6,229 nt of DNA from the NCBI GenBank assembly GCA_937868555.1, contig CALMNI010000012.1, forward strand, positions 1 to 6,229, given 5' to 3'. This DNA is from an uncultured bacterium. GTDB taxonomy: Bacteria > Patescibacteriota > Patescibacteriia > Patescibacteriales > Patescibacteriaceae. A program made the translations under genes and the position numbers. This document shows, piece by piece, positions 1 through 4,281 of this stretch. The notes under the pieces were generated by a model. The model was not told the DNA's origin, searched no databases, and worked only from the letters and a program-made list of their open reading frames with translations. The stretch's first letter is position 1, and every line of letters starts with the position of its first letter.

Positions 1-443
1 CCATATTTAGAACCATCTCCAAACTCATTAACTTGCATGTTAACTTGTGTCTTTGGGCCACCACCTTGACGTAGTTTTTCTAGTTGTATTTGTTTGTCAA
101 GTAGTTCTATGGTTATTTTATGACTGAGGGCTATCAGGTCTGCAATATCTTTGCTGGAACCTATCTCAGCTTCATCCATTTCTTCTAGCTTCTTCATAAT
201 AAGTGTATCCATAAGCTGGCGCATTTTGAACTTATTATTGAAGCCTACGTCAAAGAATACATTATCAATATAGGCTTTGACTTCTCTACGAGAAAGTATA
301 GAGGCTACCTCATCTGGTGGAACTTCTAACAGTGAGGATACTTTATCTATACTTTGTGATTCTAGATATGCGTTAGCAATCTCTAAAGCTTCCGGCGAAA
401 TTTTAAGCGTTTCAGCCGGGGAGGTTGTGGGTAAGTTTGACAT
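1..443 (-). CDS. Putative phage terminase small subunit, N-terminal part (cut by window edge)
   Basis: The minus strand is open from ATG at 443-441 to the window edge, giving 147 codons without a stop. The protein starts MSNLPTTSPAETLKISPEAL. A helix-turn-helix-like stretch lies around residues 29-57 (AYLESQSIDKVSSLLEVP followed by EVASILSRREVK). A long charged helical region follows (about 70-125), and the visible end is a QVNMQVNEFGDGSKYG tail. This order (N-terminal HTH, alpha-helical core, then a short N/Q-rich segment and EFG) resembles small terminase subunits of T4-like cyanophages and marine phages as I remember them. That subunit binds viral DNA and stimulates the large-subunit motor during packaging. 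The Shine-Dalgarno sequence is weak (TAAGAG). It is the only leftward gene, and it uses more AT-ending codons (ATA, CTA, AAA) than the rightward genes. Another DNA-binding phage protein is possible; the C terminus is not visible. Confidence 0.6.
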   Translation of the reverse strand, partial: MSNLPTTSPAETLKISPEALEIANAYLESQSIDKVSSLLEVPPDEVASILSRREVKAYIDNVFFDVGFNNKFKMRQLMDTLIMKKLEEMDEAEIGSSKDIADLIALSHKITIELLDKQIQLEKLRQGGGPKTQVNMQVNEFGDGSKY

Positions 444-471
444 ACTCTTACTTTCTATTACAGATATACAT

Positions 472-500
472 ATTATAACATAGGGGGAAGTGCCGCGCAA
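472..500 (-). promoter_or_regulatory. Leftward sigma70-type promoter for the terminase-like gene
   Basis: Read on the minus strand, TTGCGC (500-495) is followed after 17 bp by a perfect TATAAT (477-472), with TGT just before it forming an extended -10. Transcription would start near 465, giving a leader of about 20 nt before the ATG at 443. Spacing and -10 are good and the -35 matches at four of six positions. The CCTGG motif of the rightward promoters is absent, which fits a different expression class. Confidence 0.5.
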
Positions 501-532
501 GTTGAAATTTTTTCATCGAGTGTGTACATTTT

Positions 533-622
533 GCTACGCTTATACACCTATTTAGCTTTTCTGAATTTTCTCATGTCGCTACGCTTATACACCTATTTAC
601 TATTACGAATTTTCTCATGTCG
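533..622. repeat. Two tandem ~45-bp direct repeats
   Basis: Copy 1 (533-577) and copy 2 (578-622) share a 22-bp block beginning GCTACGCTTATACACC (533-554 and 578-599). After a variable 7-8 nt they share GAATTTTCTCATGTCG (563-578 and 607-622). A degenerate third copy of the second block may lie upstream at about 504-518. No coding ORF spans the repeats on either strand. They sit in the divergent region between the terminase-like gene and the rightward genes, where origins, packaging sites and control regions are often found; the role here is unknown. Confidence 0.8.
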
Positions 623-649
623 TACGCGTGTTGGTGGGCCCATATAGTA

Positions 650-718
650 GTCTTATATAAGATGTGTGATAACCGCCCACTCTTATATAAGACATATGAT
701 AGGTCTTATATAAGACCT
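650..718. repeat. Three copies of palindrome CTTATATAAG
   Basis: The 10-bp perfect palindrome CTTATATAAG occurs at 652-661, 682-691 and 705-714. The last copy extends to an 18-bp perfect palindrome, AGGTCTTATATAAGACCT (701-718). Centre spacings are 30 and 23 bp. Such arrays are typical of binding sites for a dimeric DNA-binding protein or of AT-rich melting regions. The site lies between the 45-bp repeats and the first rightward gene. No ORF explains it. Confidence 0.75.
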
Positions 719-778
719 GGAATAGAGTAAATAAATTAGACCTGGGATAGAATAGAAACAATTGATTGGACCTGGATA
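714..778 (+). repeat. Three GACCTGG(R)ATA direct repeats
   Basis: GACCTGGAATA (714-724), GACCTGGGATA (739-749) and GACCTGGATA (769-778) recur with 25-30 bp spacing. The CCTGG core is the same motif found just after the -35 box of most rightward promoters in this window. The cluster directly precedes the first rightward gene, so it may be a multi-site operator. Confidence 0.6.
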
Positions 779-795
779 ACTATATCCACTATTAT
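766..795 (+). promoter_or_regulatory. Possible promoter with CCTGG after the -35 box
   Basis: TTGGAC (766-771) and TATTAT (790-795) are separated by 18 bp, and CCTGG overlaps the end of the -35 as in the other promoters of the window. Transcription would begin near 802, giving a leader of about 27 nt for the gene at 829. The -10 box matches at five of six positions. This is weaker than the promoters at 1327 and 4228. Confidence 0.4.
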
Positions 796-828
796 TCAAC
801 CATAGACAAACGAACAGGAACAGCGAAC

Positions 829-957
829 ATGACAACATTTTTTAAGGCTTTCGGAATTACCGTCGGATTGATCCTTGTTTCCATAGCTGGCCTTACTGCC
901 GCGCTTGCTGTTGGCGGGTTACTCTGGCTCTTGCGTATGGTCCAACGGAATAGCTAA
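829..957 (+). CDS. Small single-helix membrane protein, unknown function
   Basis: A 42-residue protein beginning MTTFFKAFGITVGLILVSIA. One long hydrophobic segment (about residues 9-36) is rich in Gly, Ala, Leu and Ile and is followed by a basic tail (LRMVQRNS), so an N-outside, C-inside orientation is plausible. I chose ATG 829 because AGGAA (816-820) sits 8 nt upstream; a longer in-frame reading from TTG 766 would begin inside the promoter and has no ribosome site. It is the first gene downstream of the divergent repeat region. Small membrane proteins near phage early regions sometimes act in superinfection exclusion, lysis or host-membrane modification, but nothing in this sequence selects one of these roles. 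It could also be a holin-like protein, though no lysis genes are visible nearby. Confidence 0.6.
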   Translation: MTTFFKAFGITVGLILVSIAGLTAALAVGGLLWLLRMVQRNS

Positions 958-966
958 TAAAGAATA

Positions 967-1041
967 TACCTGAGTATAGTCTGCTCAGGTATAGTCTACT
1001 CGGGTATAGTCTACTCGGGTATAGTCTACTCGGGTATAGTC
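967..1041 (+). repeat. Five exactly phased 15-bp iterons (TATAGTC core)
   Basis: TATAGTC begins at 975, 990, 1005, 1020 and 1035, always 15 bp apart. The core unit is TATAGTCTACTCGGG; the first unit varies (TATAGTCTGCTCAGG) and is preceded by CCTGAG. The last unit ends one base before the ATG at 1042. Perfect 15-bp phasing without spacers excludes a CRISPR array and suggests iterated protein-binding sites or slippage-generated repeats. A similar 14-bp match (TATAGTCTGCCGGG) occurs at 2568-2581 in another promoter region. Confidence 0.85.
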
Positions 1042-1167
1042 ATGCAAACCACAATCATCATTATTAGTATCTTGTTTCTTCTTGCCCTACCAGAAATACT
1101 TGACGACGTAGCAAAAGCAATGAAGGAATGGGAGCGTAATAATTCACAATCAACTGATAAGGATTAA
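1042..1167 (+). CDS. Small membrane-anchored protein, unknown function
   Basis: A 41-residue protein starting MQTTIIIISILFLLALPEIL. The first 20 residues are strongly hydrophobic (a membrane anchor or uncleaved signal), followed by a charged amphipathic cytoplasmic-type tail (DDVAKAMKEWERNNSQ). The ATG directly abuts the 15-bp repeat array and no good Shine-Dalgarno site exists; the closest purine stretch is the CGGG of the last repeat. The gene is therefore less secure than its neighbours. It would be co-transcribed with the gene at 829. Hydrophobic pattern and length are consistent with a real phage small protein, but a chance ORF cannot be excluded. Confidence 0.42.
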   Translation: MQTTIIIISILFLLALPEILDDVAKAMKEWERNNSQSTDKD

Positions 1168-1288
1168 TCATAAGCATCATTGCCGGATATATCATCATCA
1201 AGAATCACGACGTAATGAATCCCGCGAACAGAATGGACTAAATTTAAGCGCTTGATGGGAGAATAATAAAAAAAGCCGAAAGGGCCTG
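1168..1288. other. Non-coding gap with a possible start-less mini-ORF
   Basis: This gap has no gene with a normal start. A reading frame at 1170-1241 encodes 23 codons (ending NHDVMNPANRMD) and begins with ATA in the context TAATCATA. The same phage starts two genes with TAATCATG or CTAATCATG (1961, 2140), so this may be a gene whose ATG became ATA, or chance. AAGCGCTT (1245-1252) is a short palindrome. AAAAAAAGCC followed by GAAAG and GGCCT (1268-1287) reads as a weak 5-bp hairpin with a T tract on the minus strand, a possible leftward terminator. Confidence 0.35.
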
Positions 1289-1356
1289 GTCAAGCAAAAT
1301 CTTTTTATAGGCGCATAAATACAATCTTGTTTCCCTGGGCGAAATCGTGTTATAAT
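1289..1356 (+). promoter_or_regulatory. Strong promoter with conserved upstream block and CCTGGG element
   Basis: TTGTTT (1327-1332) and a perfect TATAAT (1351-1356) are 18 bp apart, with TGT before the -10. CCTGGG (1334-1339) lies just inside the spacer. The A/T-rich upstream sequence from GTCAAGCAAAATC (1289) to CCTGGG matches 48 of 51 bases at 4190-4240, as counted by eye. Transcription should begin near 1363, giving a short leader before the SprT-like gene at 1386. Conservation far beyond the -35 and -10 boxes suggests an UP element or a binding site for a phage regulator. Confidence 0.8.
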
Positions 1357-1385
1357 GTTTTCAACAATGACAGAAAGGCTAGGGC

Positions 1386-1742
1386 ATGAAAGCGAAAAAG
1401 GTTAGCTCCCAGAAATTGATGAAGATGGTACAAGCCAGCATTCGGCGCTTTGGGGAATTCATTGAACTGGAACGCCCCATCATCCTGAAGTTTTCCAATG
1501 CCAAGACCTACTATGGCAAATATGAGACTGAGTTGATCGTGGCCGATACCGTGGAATTCTGCCACATTATCACGGTATCCTGTTATCATAACGGGGAACA
1601 GTCAATCGTGGATTCTACGATTGCGCATGAAATGGTACATGCCAAGCAAATCGAAACCGGAAACGAGGCCGATCATGGGGAATCTTTCCAGCATTGGCGG
1701 GAGGAAATCCGGGCCTATTTTCATCTTGACATTGAAGAATAA
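1386..1742 (+). CDS. SprT-like zinc metallopeptidase domain protein
   Basis: A 118-residue protein. Residues 81-85 are HEMVH, the HExxH zinc site with Glu82 as predicted catalytic base. A downstream HGESFQHW (97-104) offers the third metal ligand (His97, with His103 an alternative), matching the SprT/Spartan pattern of HExxH followed by HGxxF/W. Upstream, YYGKYETEL and a beta-strand pair (HIITVSCYHNG) fit the small SprT fold. In cellular homologues this fold cuts proteins crosslinked to DNA; in a phage it might trim DNA-bound host proteins, but that is inference. No C-terminal zinc ribbon is present. The start is supported by GAAAGG (1373-1378) 7 nt upstream. It follows a strong CCTGGG promoter, and the next gene's promoter lies inside its 3' end. 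A second, divergent SprT-like gene lies at 4484. Confidence 0.8.
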   Translation: MKAKKVSSQKLMKMVQASIRRFGEFIELERPIILKFSNAKTYYGKYETELIVADTVEFCHIITVSCYHNGEQSIVDSTIAHEMVHAKQIETGNEADHGESFQHWREEIRAYFHLDIEE

Positions 1743-1755
1743 TTGATGCTAGAAT
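1726..1755 (+). promoter_or_regulatory. Consensus promoter inside the end of the SprT-like gene
   Basis: A perfect TTGACA (1726-1731) is followed after 18 bp by TAGAAT (1750-1755) with an extended TGC before it. Transcription would start near 1762, just upstream of the strong AGGAGGG ribosome site of the gene at 1779. The -10 region TAGAATTAAGG recurs exactly at 3331-3341, so both may belong to one promoter class, without the CCTGG element. Confidence 0.65.
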
Positions 1756-1778
1756 TAAGGTATCAATAGGAGGGCATC

Positions 1779-1958
1779 ATGGCAAACCATAGCGTTATCA
1801 TTGAAGTAAAGGGAAAAGCTAGCTATCCGGTTTTCCGTAACCTTTCCGAAAAGGATGCTATTAGCATCTCTGAGGAACTTAACCGACTGATGGCAGATGC
1901 CGGAAAAGCTACTGGCAAGGTTATCAATCATGTTTATCGTGTCATTCTGAGGAAGTAA
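1779..1958 (+). CDS. Small conserved-looking phage protein, unknown function
   Basis: A 59-residue protein starting MANHSVIIEVKGKASYPVFR. A beta-like N terminus leads into NLSEKDAISISEELNRLMADAGK, a predicted helix with a pattern (RNL...A...LNRLM...GK) that recurs, from memory, in small phage proteins of unknown function. A final beta-type segment ends VYRVILRK. The start is set by a very strong Shine-Dalgarno sequence (AGGAGGG, 1768-1774) and by its own consensus promoter, which suggest high expression. It is the first of three genes joined by 2-nt gaps (1779, 1961, 2140), whose ribosome sites lie in the end of the preceding gene, so the trio is likely translated together. No enzymatic motif or membrane segment is visible. 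Confidence 0.75.
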   Translation: MANHSVIIEVKGKASYPVFRNLSEKDAISISEELNRLMADAGKATGKVINHVYRVILRK

Positions 1959-1960
1959 TC

Positions 1961-2137
1961 ATGTCCAAGAAACTGGCATATGACCAATGGAAGAAAAAGG
2001 TTGATGATTGGCTTTACCGCAAAATCGGCTTCACTTCCGAATGCTTGCCCGACTTCTGCTATCGGGATTGCTGGGATGCTGGCGATTCTCCCAGCGAGGC
2101 GGCTGAAGCGGCTTTTGAGTATATGCAGGAATACTAA
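1961..2137 (+). CDS. Small conserved phage protein (DUF5419-like pattern), unknown function
   Basis: A 58-residue acidic protein. It has the pattern VDDWLYRKIGFTSECLPD followed by FCYRDCWDAGDSPSEAAEAA. This hydrophobic-GLxxxxLPD-Y/W-RD-YDAGxSPxEAA arrangement is one I associate with a recurring small phage protein family of unknown function (possibly DUF5419); the family name is from memory and unverified. Three cysteines (SEC, FCYRDC) could be structural but do not form an evident zinc knuckle. The ATG follows the previous stop by 2 nt, with GAGGAAG overlapping that stop as the ribosome site, so translational coupling is likely. No DNA-binding motif or membrane segment is visible. Confidence 0.75.
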   Translation: MSKKLAYDQWKKKVDDWLYRKIGFTSECLPDFCYRDCWDAGDSPSEAAEAAFEYMQEY

Positions 2138-2139
2138 TC

Positions 2140-2370
2140 ATGGAACTTTCCCATCTGATAGCCAAGGGCTATAAGGTAGTTACATCCTGCAAGACTACCG
2201 CGCAATTACAAAATGCTGAGAGATACATTAGGCTTTTGGTAATCGCTAGCCGCAGGCATTATGTGCAGGTTCGTGGGGAGCATCCTGTCGATGCTTGGGG
2301 AATGTCAAAAGAACTAGAGGGTATCTTTAAATCCCACATATCAGCTCAGAAATCCAGGCTAACTCTTTGA
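2140..2370 (+). CDS. Small phage protein of unknown function
   Basis: A 76-residue basic protein starting MELSHLIAKGYKVVTSCKTT. The core SCKTTAQLQNAERYIRLL forms a predicted helix-rich unit similar in style to a motif (I-x-SC-x-T-x-x-QL-x-x-A-x-x-YI) that I remember in small phage proteins of unknown role. The rest is amphipathic and basic (RRHYVQVRG; KSHISAQKSRL), so nucleic-acid contact is possible but unproven. The start has AGGA (2128-2131) 8 nt upstream and lies 2 nt after the previous stop. It is the third and last gene of the run starting at 1779; a hairpin follows 15 nt after its stop. Confidence 0.68.
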   Translation: MELSHLIAKGYKVVTSCKTTAQLQNAERYIRLLVIASRRHYVQVRGEHPVDAWGMSKELEGIFKSHISAQKSRLTL

Positions 2371-2385
2371 TTCTCCCACGATTGA

Positions 2386-2408
2386 AAGCCCTTATAAATC
2401 AAGGGCTT
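2386..2408 (+). terminator. Hairpin after the 1779-2370 gene run; weak or non-canonical terminator
   Basis: AAGCCCTT (2386-2393) and AAGGGCTT (2401-2408) form a perfect 8-bp stem with a 7-nt loop, 15 nt after the stop codon. No T tract follows on the plus strand, so it may be an RNA-stability hairpin or a factor-assisted terminator rather than an intrinsic one. It is flanked by two copies of TCTCCCACGAT (2372-2382 and 2432-2442). A further imperfect hairpin (GTGCGCC with GGGCAC, 2411-2429) lies just downstream. Confidence 0.45.
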
Positions 2409-2468
2409 AGGTGCGCCGAAATTGGGCACGCTCTCCCACGATACCATTATACCTGCCCCAATGGGCGT

Positions 2469-2537
2469 GTCAAGCAAATTTTTTCTATGCCTCCATAAAT
2501 GAATTGATTACACTAACCTGGGCGAACGTGATATACT
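2469..2537 (+). promoter_or_regulatory. Upstream promoter of the HAD gene, CCTGGG type
   Basis: TATACT (2532-2537) has TGA before it as an extended -10, and CCTGGGCGAA (2517-2526) lies upstream in the spacer. The -35 is poor: TTACAC (2508-2513, 18 bp) is the best match. The block begins with GTCAAGCAAA (2469-2478), as at 1289 and 4190, followed by an A/T tract and CCATAAAT. It is therefore a diverged member of the same promoter family and gives a long leader of about 105 nt. Confidence 0.6.
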
Positions 2538-2555
2538 GTAGGATTACTCATTACA

Positions 2556-2620
2556 ATAGCCTGGAGCTATAGTCTGCCGGGCAAATTGATATTGCTTTTA
2601 ATCATGAAAGCCTATAGAAT
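2556..2620 (+). promoter_or_regulatory. Second promoter of the HAD gene with operator-like element
   Basis: TTGCTT (2592-2597) and TAGAAT (2615-2620) are 17 bp apart. Upstream lies ATAGCCTGGAGCTATA (2556-2571), which runs into TATAGTCTGCCGGG and AAATTGATATTGC. The same order (ATAGCCTGGGACTATA, AAATTGATGTTGC) occurs at 5267-5306, ahead of the second promoter of the HTH gene. This looks like a duplicated control element. Transcription would start near 2627, just before the GGAGGA ribosome site. Confidence 0.6.
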
Positions 2621-2649
2621 CGTTACACCAATCAACGGAGGATATACAA

Positions 2650-3117
2650 ATGGCACTTAAGCGGGTTTCGGTTTATGACATGGATGGCACTATCGTATGC
2701 TCTCTGCATCGTTATCGGACTATGCCATGTGGCACTAAGATTGACTTGCAATATTGGCTAGACAATCAGCATCGGGCTTATGATGATAGCTTGCTCCCCT
2801 TGGCAAAGCAATATCAGGATGACATTGCGGATCCTGAATGCTATGTGATTATCGCCACTGCTAGGGTTATGGGGGATGCGGATATAGCATTCATTCGGGA
2901 TAAACTCGGGATGCCTAATCATATCATTAGCCGCAAAGATGGTGATAGCATCTCGGGTGGCCTACTCAAAATCAACGGACTAACTAAATTCTTCAACCTG
3001 CGGAACTTTGCTAATGCCACATGGGTATTTTACGAGGATAACGCCAGTTACCTTAAAGCGGTTTGCGATCATTTCCGTATTCACGGCGTTTATATTCCGT
3101 CAAGGCAGGGACACTAA
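2650..3117 (+). CDS. HAD-superfamily phosphatase-like protein
   Basis: A 155-residue protein with HAD motifs in order. Motif I is YDMDGTIV, with nucleophile Asp10 and general acid/base Asp12. Motif II is IIATAR (Thr70). A basic residue for motif III is Lys107 or Lys113, and motif IV is VFYEDN (Glu129-Asp130). The small insert between motifs I and II resembles the C0/C1-type caps of small soluble HAD enzymes. Phage relatives include the 3'-phosphatase half of T4-type polynucleotide kinase and stand-alone HAD hydrolases, so a nucleotide or nucleic-acid 3'-phosphate is a reasonable but unproven substrate. No P-loop kinase domain is present. The start has GGAGGA (2637-2642) 7 nt upstream. It sits behind two promoters and one base ahead of a small membrane-protein gene, in the same stretch as a DnaQ-like exonuclease, which is consistent with nucleic-acid metabolism. 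Confidence 0.82.
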   Translation: MALKRVSVYDMDGTIVCSLHRYRTMPCGTKIDLQYWLDNQHRAYDDSLLPLAKQYQDDIADPECYVIIATARVMGDADIAFIRDKLGMPNHIISRKDGDSISGGLLKINGLTKFFNLRNFANATWVFYEDNASYLKAVCDHFRIHGVYIPSRQGH

Positions 3118-3118
3118 C

Positions 3119-3304
3119 ATGAAGAAATTTAGCCTTCGGAAATGGGAATATGCTGGCCGAAAGTTAGCTAATCCCTTTGTCATTCTTAAGCGATTGCTCT
3201 GTTTCGTAATACTTTTGGCAATCATTGTGCCTCCGCTTTACATGGTTATGGCTATTGGATGGGGATTTTCCACTGCTAATAGCATCCTTGAGGGGCTAAC
3301 ATAA
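3119..3304 (+). CDS. Small single-helix membrane protein, unknown function
   Basis: A 61-residue protein starting MKKFSLRKWEYAGRKLANPF. The first 25 residues are strongly basic, followed by a hydrophobic stretch (about 26-50, LLCFVILLAIIVPPLYMVMAIGW) with a central Pro-Pro and a short polar tail. The positive-inside rule predicts a cytoplasmic N terminus. I chose ATG 3119 because AGGG (3107-3110) is 8 nt upstream and the gene then begins 1 nt after the HAD stop; a longer frame from 3008 would overlap the HAD gene by over 100 nt. It is likely co-transcribed and translationally coupled with the HAD gene. Function unknown; the Pro-Pro in the helix could make a hairpin rather than a full span. 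Confidence 0.65.
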   Translation: MKKFSLRKWEYAGRKLANPFVILKRLLCFVILLAIIVPPLYMVMAIGWGFSTANSILEGLT

Positions 3305-3307
3305 TCC

Positions 3308-3336
3308 TTGACTAACTGCCGAAAGGCCATTAGAAT
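3308..3336 (+). promoter_or_regulatory. Promoter of the DnaQ-like exonuclease gene
   Basis: TTGACT (3308-3313) and TAGAAT (3331-3336) are 17 bp apart. The downstream TAGAATTAAGG is identical to the promoter at 1750-1760, and the CCTGG element is absent in both. Transcription would begin near 3343, shortly before the AAAGGGAA ribosome site of the gene at 3367. Confidence 0.65.
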
Positions 3337-3366
3337 TAAGGCTCATTCAATAGCAAAGGGAATACG

Positions 3367-4065
3367 ATGGCAAAGAAACAGCATTTTCTAATCATTGACA
3401 CCGAAACCACGATTAATGATCATGTTGCCGATTTTGGTGCATTGGTTTGCGATAGGAAAGGCAACATTGTCAAAGATTGCGCTATCCTTGTTGGCGACTT
3501 CTACGGAAAGGAAAGGCTATTTCACGATCCCAATGCAAACGACATTTGGGGATATGCTGGATTGATTAAGCGGGAAGAAGCATATGCACGGATGCTATTG
3601 GAAGGAACCCGCTGTATTGCGACCGTTGCCGCTATTAATCGCTGGCTAGAAAAAGTAGCTATCACTTATGCCCCGATGATGACAGCATACAATCTCGCTT
3701 TCGATGCTAGTAAGATGGCTAACAGCGGGATTGACGTTAGCATGTTTCCTGATCGGTTTTGCCTTTGGCACGCTGCTGCTGGCATCTATGGCGGCAGTAA
3801 AGAATATCGGCGCTTTGTGCTGGCTAATCACTTGTTCAATGCTCCGACGGCACTAGGTAACATGACATATAAAACCAATGCGGAAGTCATGGCTAGTTAT
3901 CTAAGCGGTAGTATGCTACCTCCTGAACCACATACGGCAATCGAGGACGCTAGACTATATGAACTTCCGATTTTGCTTGACGTTGTGAAAAAGCGCAACT
4001 GGCGCGAACGCTTGAAACCGTACTGCTGGCAGGATTATCAAGTACGCGACCATTTTACAGTTTAA
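3367..4065 (+). CDS. DnaQ-like 3'-5' exonuclease (DEDDh, RNase H-fold)
   Basis: A 232-residue protein with the three exonuclease motifs of the DEDD superfamily. Exo I is LIIDTETT (Asp11, Glu13); Exo II is AYNLAFD (Asn109 and Asp113, the typical N-x3-D); Exo III is HTAIEDA (His189, Asp194), the H-x4-D spacing that marks the DEDDh subgroup (DnaQ, RNase T, oligoribonuclease). Two Mg2+ ions held by the acidic residues would support 3'-5' hydrolysis of DNA or RNA. The substrate cannot be told from sequence. The domain is stand-alone, without a polymerase or BRCT region. A 60-residue insertion between Exo I and II (about 40-100) is longer than in minimal DnaQ domains. It has its own promoter, an AAAGGGAA ribosome site, and a strong terminator 5 nt after the stop, so it forms a monocistronic unit with possible read-through from the HAD pair. 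Confidence 0.85.
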   Translation: MAKKQHFLIIDTETTINDHVADFGALVCDRKGNIVKDCAILVGDFYGKERLFHDPNANDIWGYAGLIKREEAYARMLLEGTRCIATVAAINRWLEKVAITYAPMMTAYNLAFDASKMANSGIDVSMFPDRFCLWHAAAGIYGGSKEYRRFVLANHLFNAPTALGNMTYKTNAEVMASYLSGSMLPPEPHTAIEDARLYELPILLDVVKKRNWRERLKPYCWQDYQVRDHFTV

Positions 4066-4070
4066 CCATA

Positions 4071-4096
4071 AGCCCGGAATTTCCGGGCTTTTTCTT
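4071..4096 (+). terminator. Rho-independent terminator after the exonuclease gene
   Basis: AGCCCGG (4071-4077), a 5-nt loop AATTT and CCGGGCT (4083-4089) form a G/C-rich 7-bp stem. The run TTTTTCTT follows, giving a canonical intrinsic terminator that starts 5 nt after the stop codon. Confidence 0.9.
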
Positions 4097-4128
4097 ACTT
4101 TGTCAAATCAAATATTTTTATGGCCGTC

Positions 4129-4185
4129 CCAGGCCTGGCTTATGCACCAGGTTGGGGCGCGCCAATTTTACCACGAAATCCTGGG
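4129..4185. promoter_or_regulatory. Cluster of CCTGG/CCAGG inverted elements
   Basis: CCAGGCCTGG (4129-4138) is a perfect 10-bp palindrome. With CCAGG (4147-4151) it also makes an inverted pair CCTGG...CCAGG with an 8-nt gap. CCTGGG recurs at 4180-4185. Between them GCGCCAATTTTAC (4159-4171) resembles GCGCCAAAATTTTAC at 5160-5174. The cluster lies directly upstream of the 4190-4257 promoter, and no ORF covers it. It reads like a multi-site operator, though this is inference. Confidence 0.5.
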
Positions 4186-4189
4186 CCGA

Positions 4190-4257
4190 GTCAAGCAAAA
4201 TCTTTTTATGGGCACATAAATACAATCTTGTTTTCCTGGGTTTGATTTTGTTATAAT
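4190..4257 (+). promoter_or_regulatory. Strong promoter, near-copy of the one at 1289
   Basis: TTGTTT (4228-4233) and a perfect TATAAT (4252-4257) are 18 bp apart, with TGT before the -10 and CCTGGG (4235-4240) in the spacer. From 4190 to 4240 it differs from 1289-1339 at only three positions, as counted by eye. Downstream of CCTGGG the two diverge until TGTTATAATG. Transcription should start near 4264, so an ATG at 4264 would be leaderless. Confidence 0.8.
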
Positions 4258-4281
4258 GATTTCATGTTGAACGGAGGTAAC

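Noticed and set aside
277..483. Plus-strand open frame of 68 codons
   Set aside because: It is antisense to the terminase-like gene, has no ribosome site, and its protein shows no domain pattern.
967..1041. CRISPR array
   Set aside because: The repeats are 15 bp, directly tandem and have no spacers.
1350..1589. Minus-strand open frame opposite the first SprT-like gene
   Set aside because: It overlaps a gene with clear metallopeptidase motifs and a promoter; it is a shadow frame. The same applies to minus-strand frames at 3646-3831, 4168-4440, 4824-5196, 5545-5836 and 5870-6172.
1980..2174. Plus-strand open frame of 64 codons
   Set aside because: It overlaps the 58-residue protein at 1961-2137, which has a ribosome site, tight spacing and a recognisable pattern.
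2604..2660. 18-codon frame (ATG 2604) upstream of the HAD gene, a possible leader peptide
   Set aside because: No Shine-Dalgarno sequence, and its start lies inside the predicted promoter between -35 and -10, so most transcripts from that promoter would lack it.
4264..4281. Earlier in-frame ATG for the three-helix membrane protein
   Set aside because: It coincides with the predicted transcription start and precedes the strong GGAGGT ribosome site, so ATG 4282 is the better start.
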